Origin: Gp6-AA40 sp963772955
GTDB taxonomy: Bacteria > Acidobacteriota > Vicinamibacteria > Vicinamibacterales > UBA2999
Length of the DNA stretch: 64,000 nucleotides
Assembly: GCA_963772955.1 (NCBI GenBank)
Contig: CAVYZF010000003.1
Coordinates: forward strand, 310,001-374,000
Reading direction: 5' to 3'
Of the stretch, positions 19,450-26,517 are shown piece by piece. The notes beneath the pieces were generated by a model that saw only the letters and a program-made list of their open reading frames with translations, was not told the DNA's origin and made no database searches. Within the stretch, counting starts at the first letter, position 1, and each line of letters begins with the position of its first letter. A program made the position numbers and the translations under genes.

Positions 19450-19686
19450 ATGCAGACGGTCAATGTGCATGAGGCCAAGACGCATCTCTCGCGTCTCCTC
19501 GAGCGCGTGGAGGCCGGCGAAGAAATCATCGTCGCAAGGAATGGCAAAGCCGTGGCTCGACTCGTACCGGTCGGCCGCGCGGCCCGCCGCCCCGGAAGCA
19601 TGAAGGGGCGGATCCGAATCCGACGTGACTTCGATGCTCCACTGCCCGCAGACATAGCCAAGTCATTCCGCGGCGAGCGCGAGTGA
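19450..19686 (+). CDS. Phd/YefM-type antitoxin
   Basis: 78 residues. The N-terminus VNVHEAKTHLSRLLERVEAGEEIIVARNG is the Phd/VapB DNA-binding fold, and the C-terminal third (basic, then PLPADIAKSF) would wrap the toxin. In known pairs the antitoxin neutralises the toxin and represses the operon. The palindrome directly upstream is the likely operator. The stop codon overlaps the toxin's GTG start, giving coupled translation. Confidence 0.85.
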   Translation: MQTVNVHEAKTHLSRLLERVEAGEEIIVARNGKAVARLVPVGRAARRPGSMKGRIRIRRDFDAPLPADIAKSFRGERE

Positions 19687-20063
19687 GGCTGCTGCTCGAC
19701 ACGCACGTGCTCCTCTGGTGGCTTGCTGATGATCGGCGACTGAAGGGGACTGAGCGTCGCGCAATCTCGGACGGCAACGCACTTGTCTTCGTGAGCGCCA
19801 TCACGCTCTGGGAGATTGCGATCAAGAGAAGTCTCGGCCGCCTCGATCTGGACGTCGAGGTGCTCGAACAGGAGCTTCAGGCTGGAGGGATGCTCGAGCT
19901 TCCGATCAACTGGCGGCATGCGAAGACCACCGCCGCGCTGCCACATCACCACGAGGATCCGTTCGACCGAATGCTGGTCGCGCAGGCACAAAACGAAGGG
20001 CTCACCCTCGTGAGCTACGACAAGGCATTCACGGACTACGACGTCGCAGTGCTACCGTCGTAA
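19683..20063 (+). CDS. PIN-domain toxin (VapC family)
   Basis: 126 residues starting at a GTG that overlaps the antitoxin stop. The PIN acidic residues are visible: Asp in LLLDTHVLLWW, Glu in SAITLWEIAIK, Asp in DPFDRMLVAQA, and a fourth in SYDKAF. VapC toxins are magnesium-dependent RNases that usually cut tRNA or rRNA. The protein is full length and looks intact. Confidence 0.87.
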   Translation: MRLLLDTHVLLWWLADDRRLKGTERRAISDGNALVFVSAITLWEIAIKRSLGRLDLDVEVLEQELQAGGMLELPINWRHAKTTAALPHHHEDPFDRMLVAQAQNEGLTLVSYDKAFTDYDVAVLPS

Positions 20064-20101
20064 CCCCGGATCCCGAATCCCGGATCCCGGATCCCGAGTT
20101 C
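20064..20101. repeat. GATCCCG heptamer array downstream of toxin gene
   Basis: Five tandem units of GGATCCC/GAATCCC lie between the toxin stop and the stop of the next, convergent gene. The array is the reverse complement of the one at 19356-19405. Confidence 0.9.
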
Positions 20102-20861
20102 AGGACTTACACGGCTTCGGCGCCCACTTCGCGCCGTCGGCTTCCTTCTTGAAGTGTGTGCTCGTGACGAAGTCGGTGTTCAGATACTTCGGATCGGAGA
20201 CGATCGTCGTCACCACGAACCACTCCTCGTTGTTCGGAGCGGGGAACCGATCGTAGTACTCCGTCAGCGTCGCGTTCTCGCTGTAGGGAACGCCGTTCTT
20301 CCTCAACCACCCCCCGCTCATCATCGTCGTCGTGACCTTGAGGTTGCCGCGGCGAGGACCGGCCGGTGCGCCACGGCCGCCCGCCCCGGCGATCTCCCAT
20401 TCGGCCGCTGAGTAGCCTTGCAGCGATCGCTGGGCCGGCGGCTGTGGCGCACCAAAGACCAGACGTCGAGTCTGCACACCCGAATCGGTTTCAAGCTTCA
20501 GCGTCTGAGGGTTCTCCCACGTGATGTGCACGCGGGTCGGTTCGCGCATCAGGCCGGCCGCCCCGTACGCGAGACACGAGCCGTCGGTGGCCGGATCCCA
20601 GGAGTTGGCGACCTTCGTCCCTTCGGGATTCAACGGCACGCTCGCGAAGTCGCCCTTGGGCGGCGTCACCATCCGCCAGCGCCAGTCCTCGGTCACGACT
20701 GAGACCCAGTACCCGCTGAGGTCGATTGGCGCCCCGGCTTGTGGCGTCGGCGGCGGAGCCGGTGGTCCCCCGGCGCGACCGCCACCCTGCTGTGCCGACA
20801 ACACGATCGCCGATCCGATGAGCACCGCCGCTACCACGACCACCTGGATGTGTCTGGTCAC
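20100..20861 (-). CDS. Secreted protein related to the N-domain of the neighbouring MBL protein
   Basis: About 253 residues. The GTG at 20861 is preferred because GGAGAGG lies just upstream; a GTG at 20873 is possible but has no such site. A signal peptide (VVVVAAVLIGSAIVLSAQ) and a Gly/Pro-rich linker come first. The domain that follows, with DLSGYWVSVV, GGWLRKNGVPYSENATLTE and VSDPKYLNTDF, matches in order the N-terminal domain of the next gene upstream (LTGMW, GWIRRNG, EATMTERF, EDPNYLTE). The two form an operon. The function of this domain is unknown to me. Confidence 0.6.
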   Translation of the reverse strand: MTRHIQVVVVAAVLIGSAIVLSAQQGGGRAGGPPAPPPTPQAGAPIDLSGYWVSVVTEDWRWRMVTPPKGDFASVPLNPEGTKVANSWDPATDGSCLAYGAAGLMREPTRVHITWENPQTLKLETDSGVQTRRLVFGAPQPPAQRSLQGYSAAEWEIAGAGGRGAPAGPRRGNLKVTTTMMSGGWLRKNGVPYSENATLTEYYDRFPAPNNEEWFVVTTIVSDPKYLNTDFVTSTHFKKEADGAKWAPKPCKS

Positions 20862-20874
20862 TGACCTCTCCACC

Positions 20875-20895
20875 GTGAACTGTGAACTGTGAACT
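20875..20895. repeat. GTGAACT heptamer x3
   Basis: Three tandem GTGAACT units fill the 30-base gap between two minus-strand genes and run into the stop codon of the MBL gene. Confidence 0.85.
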
Positions 20896-22699
20896 ACTTC
20901 GAACTCGTCTTGAGACTGCGATACGCGGCTTCGACGAACGCATCCGCCGTGGCCGCTCCACGCGCCGCGCCGTAGCGTCCTTCGTAATCGCGAACCAGGC
21001 GCGCCGCCTTCACCTGCTCGAGCGTCATACCCTTGTCAACGGCGTTCTGAACGCGATCGCGAATGATCGTCATCATGTCGCGATACTCGACCACGTCGGC
21101 TTCGTCAGTCAGCCGGCCATGGCCCGGGATCACGTAGGTGCCGCCTTCCTGCTTGTCCTCCGGCACCGTGATATCGAGGATCTGATTCAGTGATTTCACA
21201 ACGCCGTTCAGGCTGCCGCCCTCTTCCATGTCGATGACGGGAAAGCTGGTCGTGTTGAACACGTCACCCGCGACGAGCACGTCGGACTTCCTGAAGAACA
21301 CCATCACGTCGCCGTCACTATGTCCGTTCGGGATATGGATGAACTGTACAGCCTCGCCGTTGAAGTGGATCTCGAACTCGTCAGTGAAGAACGTGTCCGT
21401 GGGTAAGGCCTGCTGCGGCAGCGCCGGCTGCACCTTGACCAGGCGCGCTTCGACGTTTTCATGGGTCAGCACCTTGGCAAAATTCGCCGCCTTCTGGCCG
21501 GCCTGACCCACAAAGTTCCCGGCGATGATCGACTCACCCGCCTCGGCCACTTTCGCGTTGCCGCCGGTGTGATCCGGATCCACCTGCGTGTTCACGATCC
21601 AGCGAATCGGCTTGTTGCCAGCGAGCTTTCTGATCTCTGCCACGACCTTCTCGCCGAGGCCGGCGGTCATCGTGTCAACGACGAGCACGCCTTCGTCACC
21701 GATCTGGACCGCGGCGTTGACGCCGCCGCCGTGCAGCATCCAAACGTTCCCCTGTACGTGAAGTGAGTGCACTTCGTCGTCTGTGCCGGGACTCGGGACC
21801 CGGGACCCGGGACCCGATGTTCGGGCGTCTCGACTTCCGGGCCCAGCGGATCCCGGACCCCGGGTCCCGGATCCCGCCATGAATTCAGGTAGCGCGGTCT
21901 CCGCACCGCCGCGAACGCCGGCCTGCGGAAGGTTGTACTTCTTCGCAAACTCCCCGAGGAAGGGATTCTCACCCGGCAGATGACTGGGGACCTCGCCCTT
22001 CTCACGCGGCACTTCTACCGTCGGATAGCACGGGTACGGCTGCATGTTCGGGTTCGGTGTGAGCTGGAACCCGTTGGTCTTGATGAGCGGTTCGGTGAGG
22101 TAATTGGGATCCTCGATCATGTAGATGTGCGTAAGGTAGTTTCCATGCCGGATGAACCGCTCGGTCATCGTCGCTTCGTCGGTGATGAGCAGGCCATTGC
22201 GACGAATCCATCCCGCCTTGAGGTGCGTCGTCTTCACGACGAGGACGTTGCCCTCCCACGTGCCGGTGGAGAAACCCTGCCAGGTGTGCGCCGCGTACTC
22301 GGGAGGATGAGGGCGCCCGTCCATCCAGATGTCACGCCGCTGTTCCTGCCACTGAATGTGCGTGTGCAGCTTGATAATCGACTGTGTCTTGTCGTCGACG
22401 TCCGCGGTTATGCGCAGGTTGCCGACACCACGGAACCCGTAGGTTGAGGGGTGCGGCTTGCACTGATGCTCGGGCAGCGTCAGCAGCGACGCGTCCCAGC
22501 TATCGGCACGCAGCCGCAAGGCATCGTTGATCGGAAGGCCGGCGTAGTCACCGACATCCGGACCGGGAATGCGCTCGACCTGGTCCTCGTGGAAGATCGG
22601 CGCCCACATTCCGGTCAGATCCACCTGCGCGGACGCCGGTGCCGCCACGATCGTGACGAAGAAACCACACACGACGATGCGCGGGACATATCGCGTCAT
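20894..22699 (-). CDS. Secreted two-domain protein with metallo-beta-lactamase fold, altered zinc ligands
   Basis: 601 residues from the ATG at 22699 (AGGG upstream; signal peptide IVVCGFFVTIVAAPASAQ). Residues about 25-270 form the domain shared with the next gene. A linker encoded by a heptamer repeat follows, then a metallo-beta-lactamase fold. In the key motif, HxHxDH is replaced by QVDPDH: the first two His ligands are Gln and Asp, while the Asp-His pair is kept. The later ligands are kept too (His in NGHSDGD, Asp in AGDVFN, His in IPGHGR). The second metal site may therefore survive without the first. It may be a single-metal enzyme or a binding protein. Confidence 0.75.
   Translation of the reverse strand: MTRYVPRIVVCGFFVTIVAAPASAQVDLTGMWAPIFHEDQVERIPGPDVGDYAGLPINDALRLRADSWDASLLTLPEHQCKPHPSTYGFRGVGNLRITADVDDKTQSIIKLHTHIQWQEQRRDIWMDGRPHPPEYAAHTWQGFSTGTWEGNVLVVKTTHLKAGWIRRNGLLITDEATMTERFIRHGNYLTHIYMIEDPNYLTEPLIKTNGFQLTPNPNMQPYPCYPTVEVPREKGEVPSHLPGENPFLGEFAKKYNLPQAGVRGGAETALPEFMAGSGTRGPGSAGPGSRDARTSGPGSRVPSPGTDDEVHSLHVQGNVWMLHGGGVNAAVQIGDEGVLVVDTMTAGLGEKVVAEIRKLAGNKPIRWIVNTQVDPDHTGGNAKVAEAGESIIAGNFVGQAGQKAANFAKVLTHENVEARLVKVQPALPQQALPTDTFFTDEFEIHFNGEAVQFIHIPNGHSDGDVMVFFRKSDVLVAGDVFNTTSFPVIDMEEGGSLNGVVKSLNQILDITVPEDKQEGGTYVIPGHGRLTDEADVVEYRDMMTIIRDRVQNAVDKGMTLEQVKAARLVRDYEGRYGAARGAATADAFVEAAYRSLKTSSK
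21788..21878. repeat. In-frame heptamer array inside the MBL-fold gene
   Basis: About thirteen consecutive 7-base units, starting GGGACTC and GGGACCC x3 and ending TCCCGGA-CCCCGGG-TCCCGGA-TCCCGCC. The two ends are complementary. In the minus-strand gene the array encodes a Gly/Pro/Ser/Arg-rich linker (GPGSR-type units) between its two domains. Confidence 0.9.
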
Positions 22700-22882
22700 A
22701 AGGCCCTCGAAGATGACTCGTACGCGCGGGAATATTAGTGCTGTGTAGACTTTTTGTCGAATCGGCAATAGACTCCACCGTCGGTCTGCCGAGCCTGTGT
22801 CCACGTTGATTCAGTCCAGCCCTCGCCCCTTTCCCTTGGACAGCATTCAACCAGTCCGGCGGCGGCCGTAGTAGATAGAGCT

Positions 22883-23833
22883 ATGGATCCCACACATCTT
22901 CACCTGCTGTTGAATCATGTGCCCACCATCGGGTTCGGCATCGGCATCGCGATGTTCGTGCTCGGACTCGTGGGGCGCAGCAACGACCTCAAACAGGCCA
23001 GCCTGGTCATCTTCGTAGGCGTGGCGCTCATCTCGATCCCCACGTACGTCACGGGCAACGCGGCCCAGACGCACCTGCAGGATCGCGGCGAGGTCAGCGA
23101 CGGAACGAACGAAGGCATGGTCACGCTGTCCCTCATCGAGACGCATGAGGGCGCGGCGTTCATCGCTCTTGCCTTCATGGAACTGACGGGTGCGCTTGCC
23201 TGGCTGGCGCTCTGGCAGTTCAGGCGGACGTTGAACGTCTCGCCAGGCATGTACGGCGTCCTTCTCGTGCTGTCGCTCGCGACGATGGGGCTGATGGCGC
23301 AGGCCGCGAACGTCGGCGGGATGATTAACCATCCGGAGATTCGAGGGGCTGAGGAGATCACGACGTTCGCCGGTCACCTGGGTCGCGTCGCCGGCGACTA
23401 CGTCCGCGACACGCCCTGGACCTGGATCGCCGCCGAAACGATCCACTTCGTTGGCCTGTCGATGCTGGTCGGTGTGATCCTCCTCATCGACCTGCGCATG
23501 ATCGGCTTCATGAAGCAGGTCTCGTTTGCGGCGCTCGATCGCCTGCTGCCCTGGGCGATGCTCGGCTTCGCGATGAACACCTTCACGGGCATGTTGTTCT
23601 TCGCGGCCGCCTACGGTCAGTATGTCAACAACCCGGCGTTCTTCTGGAAGCTGGTCTTCGTGCTGCTGGCCGGCGCGAACACGCTCTACTTCACGTTCGA
23701 TCGCACGTGGGCGCTGGAACCCGGACGCGACGCACCGATGCTCTCGAAGGCAGCCGCCGTCGGCGCCATGTTCTTCTGGGTCGGCGTGATGTATTGGGGC
23801 AGCATGCTGCCATTCATCGGGAACGCCTTCTAA
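22883..23833 (+). CDS. Multi-pass inner-membrane protein
   Basis: 316 residues with about eight hydrophobic helices. The N-terminal half begins MDPTHLHLLLNHVPTIGFGIGI, like DUF2231-type four-helix proteins. The C-terminal half (ETIHFVGLSMLVGVILLIDLR and later FAMNTFTGMLFF) matches the small membrane proteins at 23972, 62865 and 63356. It therefore looks like a fusion of two membrane modules. Repeated conserved His (LLNHVP, ETHEG, GHLG, ETIHF) could bind haem or metal. It leads a three-gene plus-strand operon. Confidence 0.65.
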   Translation: MDPTHLHLLLNHVPTIGFGIGIAMFVLGLVGRSNDLKQASLVIFVGVALISIPTYVTGNAAQTHLQDRGEVSDGTNEGMVTLSLIETHEGAAFIALAFMELTGALAWLALWQFRRTLNVSPGMYGVLLVLSLATMGLMAQAANVGGMINHPEIRGAEEITTFAGHLGRVAGDYVRDTPWTWIAAETIHFVGLSMLVGVILLIDLRMIGFMKQVSFAALDRLLPWAMLGFAMNTFTGMLFFAAAYGQYVNNPAFFWKLVFVLLAGANTLYFTFDRTWALEPGRDAPMLSKAAAVGAMFFWVGVMYWGSMLPFIGNAF

Positions 23834-23855
23834 ACGCAGGAAAGGTGAACCGGAG

Positions 23856-23969
23856 ATGGAGCTCGCGCTGACTGTGTTTTCCGTGGTTCTGGGAGTGACC
23901 GTTGTGGTGGCGATCTTTGGATTTCTGATCGACCGGAGCGCGAGTCACGAAGGCAAAGAGGGTCGCTGA
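23856..23969 (+). CDS. 37-residue single-helix membrane protein
   Basis: An ATG at 23856 (AAAGG about 10 bases upstream) opens a 37-codon frame ending at a TGA at 23969. The product is one long hydrophobic helix (LTVFSVVLGVTVVVAIFGFLI) and a short charged tail. It sits between two membrane-protein genes with gaps of 22 and 2 bases, as expected for a small subunit of the same complex. Confidence 0.6.
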   Translation: MELALTVFSVVLGVTVVVAIFGFLIDRSASHEGKEGR

Positions 23970-23971
23970 CG

Positions 23972-24463
23972 ATGGAATTCCTGAACTGGCTCGAGTCGCT
24001 GTCGTACAGCGCCTGGGTGCGTGAATCTCCAAGCCTGTGGGCGTTCCCGGCACTGCTCTTCGTCCACACCCTGGGTATGTCGCTCGTCGCCGGCGGCGCC
24101 GCGGTGATCTCGATGGCGCTCCTCGGCTTCTGGCCGAAGACCGCGCTCAAGCCGCTCGAGCGTCTCTATCCCGTCATGTGGTTCGGGTTCGCGATCAACC
24201 TGTTCACCGGCGTCTCGATTTTCCTGAAGGACGCCAGCATCTACGGCCGGAACTACGACCTCTACGTGAAACTGTTCTTCGTGATCTGCGGCGTCGCGCT
24301 CATCAAGATGATGCGCACGCAGGTCTTTGCCGACCCGAACCTCGACACCGCTCCAGTGACCGGCAGGATGAAGATGCTGGCGTGGGCCTCGCTCGCCTGC
24401 TGGTTCTGCGCCATCGTCGCAGGGCGACTGATCGCCTACGTCGGGCCGGTGCCAGGACTGTAG
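23972..24463 (+). CDS. Four-helix inner-membrane protein (DUF6644-like)
   Basis: 163 residues with four or five hydrophobic helices. The opening SAWVRESPSLWAFPALLFVHTLGM is nearly repeated in the gene at 63356-63859 (SVWLRESPSLWAFP, then LILHTVGL), and both end CWFCAIVAGRLIAY / CWVAVIFAGRLLAY. The His after FV/IL and the Arg of AGR are constant. Function is not known; it occurs beside respiratory and transport genes here. Last gene of the operon. Confidence 0.65.
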   Translation: MEFLNWLESLSYSAWVRESPSLWAFPALLFVHTLGMSLVAGGAAVISMALLGFWPKTALKPLERLYPVMWFGFAINLFTGVSIFLKDASIYGRNYDLYVKLFFVICGVALIKMMRTQVFADPNLDTAPVTGRMKMLAWASLACWFCAIVAGRLIAYVGPVPGL

Positions 24464-24531
24464 AACCTCACCGTTCACACGTCTTCGTTCTCACCGCTCG
24501 GTTCGTGTTCAGGTTCGGCTGGTCGTTTGAT

Positions 24532-24556
24532 GTTCGGGGTTCGGGGTTTCGAACCC
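24532..24556. repeat. GTTCGGG heptamers
   Basis: Two GTTCGGG units followed by GTTTCGAACCC, whose end can pair with the start. It lies in the 145-base gap between convergent genes and may act as a terminator. Confidence 0.6.
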
Positions 24557-24608
24557 AAAGAACGCGAATTTCCAAGATGGTGACCGCTTCGGCCATATCT
24601 GCGATCTC

Positions 24609-24977
24609 TTAACCGGGACCTCTCGGCCAAATTCGCAGCCGCGATTCATCGAGCACCCACAACCGTCCCTGAATGCGTTCGGTCGTCAACAGGGCCGCCA
24701 GGGTCACGGCGACCCGCCGGACACGTGGCAGCGTCTGCTCGTGCAAACGAATCACGACGATTCCCGCTGTCGTATCCGGCGGATGCTGAATGACGCTGGT
24801 GAAACCGCGATCGAAAGACACCAAGACACGCCCCTCGCCGGCGGCCGCTGCAAGCAGCTGGTCGTCGGGGGTACCTGCGAGTTGCTCATCACGGGCGAGG
24901 GCGACGTCGTGCCCGGCTTCTCGAAGAATCATCCCGATAGAGTCGGGAATGTTCTCATCGAGCTTGACCGGTGGCAC
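24609..24977 (-). CDS. DUF5615 PIN-like toxin
   Basis: 122 residues. The N-terminus KLDENIPDSIGMILREAGHDV is the DUF5615/Mut7-C-like PIN start (D-E-N-L/I), with a second acidic site in VSFDRGF. Members pair with DUF433 proteins and are regarded as putative RNase toxins. The gene follows the DUF433 gene with a 2-base gap. Confidence 0.8.
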   Translation of the reverse strand: MPPVKLDENIPDSIGMILREAGHDVALARDEQLAGTPDDQLLAAAAGEGRVLVSFDRGFTSVIQHPPDTTAGIVVIRLHEQTLPRVRRVAVTLAALLTTERIQGRLWVLDESRLRIWPRGPG

Positions 24978-24979
24978 GA

Positions 24980-25210
24980 CTATGCCGCGGGGATGGGGAC
25001 GATCGTATCGCGGGCGAGTTCAGCGGCGTACGCCAGGGCCGCCGGGATCGCCTCCTTCGGGAGTGTTGGGTAGTCGGCGTGGAGTTCATCGGCGGATACG
25101 CCGGCCGCAAGGTTGTCGAGCACCACTGCCACGGGGATACGCGTGTCCCGGAACCTCGGCCAACCGTGCAAGGTGTCGGCAGTGGCGACGATGTGATCCT
25201 GCCAGCGCAT
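24980..25210 (-). CDS. DUF433 antitoxin
   Basis: 76 residues: HGWPRFRDTRIPVAVVLDNLAAG, then YPTLPKEAIPAALAYAAEL. This is the compact helix-turn-helix DUF433 pattern (G-x-P-x-I/F-x-GTRI). It acts as the antitoxin and probable repressor for the DUF5615 toxin directly downstream. Confidence 0.8.
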   Translation of the reverse strand: MRWQDHIVATADTLHGWPRFRDTRIPVAVVLDNLAAGVSADELHADYPTLPKEAIPAALAYAAELARDTIVPIPAA

Positions 25211-25293
25211 TGATGCCTCGCAGAACAGTCTACGTCTTCACGAGTAAGGTCCGCCACTCGCTAACGCTGCGATGAGCCGCGCGCCATCCATTG

Positions 25294-25638
25294 TCAGTGG
25301 CGCGTCGACTCCATTCGCGGGTTAGCCCGCTCGTCGGGTGCGGGACCCGAAGCGGCCGCCCAACGCCTGGCCATCGCGAGGAACTCATCGCGGTACTTAG
25401 GCCAATCGTGAAGCGGCTCCGGGTCGAAGTCTGCACCGTTCGGCCATTGAATCGTTCCGAACGTCGGATCCAGCTCCACTGCGTTGAACGCCCGCAGATC
25501 CTGCAGAGGCCCGAACACCTCGCCTTCGAGTACCGGCCGGAAGTCTATTCGCTGTTGCGTGCCATCGTCGAACTCCAGCACCAGCGTGTACAGCCCCACG
25601 ATTTCGAAGCGCTGGACTCGGTGAATCGGATGATCCAT
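25294..25638 (-). CDS. DUF2442 protein, partner of DUF4160
   Basis: 114 residues with a DUF2442 core: LEFDDGTQQRIDFRPVLEGEVFGPLQD, then FGTIQWPNGADFDPEPLHDW. DUF2442 and DUF4160 genes are very often neighbours and are considered a putative toxin-antitoxin pair; which is the toxin is not established to my knowledge. It starts 15 bases after the DUF4160 stop. Confidence 0.8.
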   Translation of the reverse strand: MDHPIHRVQRFEIVGLYTLVLEFDDGTQQRIDFRPVLEGEVFGPLQDLRAFNAVELDPTFGTIQWPNGADFDPEPLHDWPKYRDEFLAMARRWAAASGPAPDERANPRMESTRH

Positions 25639-25653
25639 TCGCTTGGTCTCCAG

Positions 25654-25921
25654 CTATCGCAATGGCTCAATCTTGAGCGGCGGACGGCCGGAATGCAAGA
25701 GCGCCCAGTCGTTCCGTAGTTCGTCATGATGGATCTCTGCCCACGCCTCGACGAGGCGCTGCTGCGTTCGCGGCAGAGTGCCACCGACACACTCAATCGG
25801 ATCGAGGGCGAACACTGCCTTGAATTCCTGGTAGCCCGCGTGGAAGCGGCCGGTGATGTGGTGCACCGACTTCTGGAAACATGCGGATGATGATTCCAAA
25901 GAAGCGTGAGATTTCCGGCAC
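25654..25921 (-). CDS. DUF4160 protein with one frameshift
   Basis: A GTG at 25921 opens PEISRFFGIIIRMF, the DUF4160 start. The continuation HHITGRFHAGYQEFKAVFALD and LVEAWAEIHHDELRNDW lies in another frame. Removing one base from the AAA run at 25877-25879 (plus strand) joins them into an 88-residue protein. The family's HFHA-type histidine motif is represented by GRFHA. Frameshift in a base run: real mutation or sequencing error cannot be told apart here. Confidence 0.72.
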
Positions 25922-25968
25922 CGGCGTACTCTACATCGTCGTGGTAGATCGTCGGGCGAACGACTGAT

Positions 25969-26517
25969 TTACTGGATCTTCTTCGTTTGCGCTGGCGCCG
26001 TCGCAGCCAGCGCGGCCTCGACTCCCGCCAAGGCTGACTCAGATGGATTGACGACACCGACGAGAATCTTGCCGTCGGACACTTCCGCATCGTAGATCGT
26101 CGAGCCGCGACCCAGCCGCGCCGCGATCACGAGCGTGACCACCGTCGCCAGAATCGCGCCGAGCATCGTCATCTCGAACGTGATGATCAGGTTTGGCCAC
26201 CACGCGAAGATCGGTAGACCGCCCACGTTGATCGGCCAGGACATCTCCGTCAGCCACGCGAGACCCAACGCCGACGCCATGCCGATGAGGCCGCCGCCGG
26301 ACGCAATCCACCACATCCACGTCGCCTTGTCCCGATGGCCGAACTCGAAGTCCTCCATCGGCTGCGCCGACTGAATCGTGATGTCGCGGTCGTTCACCCC
26401 TGCGGCGTGTAACCGGCTCACCGCCTGCTGCGCCGAGTGGCCATCCGGATAGAGAGCGTAGACCGCCTTCACCCCTCGACCGTGCTCGGGGTGACCCTGA
26501 GGCTCTCGACGGGTCAT
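25969..26517 (-). CDS. DUF3341 membrane subunit (ActD-like) of alternative complex III-type complex
   Basis: 182 residues from the ATG at 26517. The N-terminal cytoplasmic part (VKAVYALYPDGHSAQQAVSRL) is a ferredoxin-fold DUF3341 start, and two membrane helices follow (about 64-90 and 105-130). In alternative complex III, ActD is a peripheral membrane subunit next to ActC. Its start overlaps the stop of the NrfD gene (26514-26517). Last gene of the operon; no ActE/ActF-type genes follow it. Confidence 0.75.
   Translation of the reverse strand: MTRREPQGHPEHGRGVKAVYALYPDGHSAQQAVSRLHAAGVNDRDITIQSAQPMEDFEFGHRDKATWMWWIASGGGLIGMASALGLAWLTEMSWPINVGGLPIFAWWPNLIITFEMTMLGAILATVVTLVIAARLGRGSTIYDAEVSDGKILVGVVNPSESALAGVEAALAATAPAQTKKIQ

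Noticed and set aside
19356..20101. Insertion sequence with terminal inverted repeats
   Set aside because: The bracketed genes are an antitoxin and a PIN toxin, not a transposase, and the ends are tandem arrays rather than fixed terminal repeats; no target duplication is visible.
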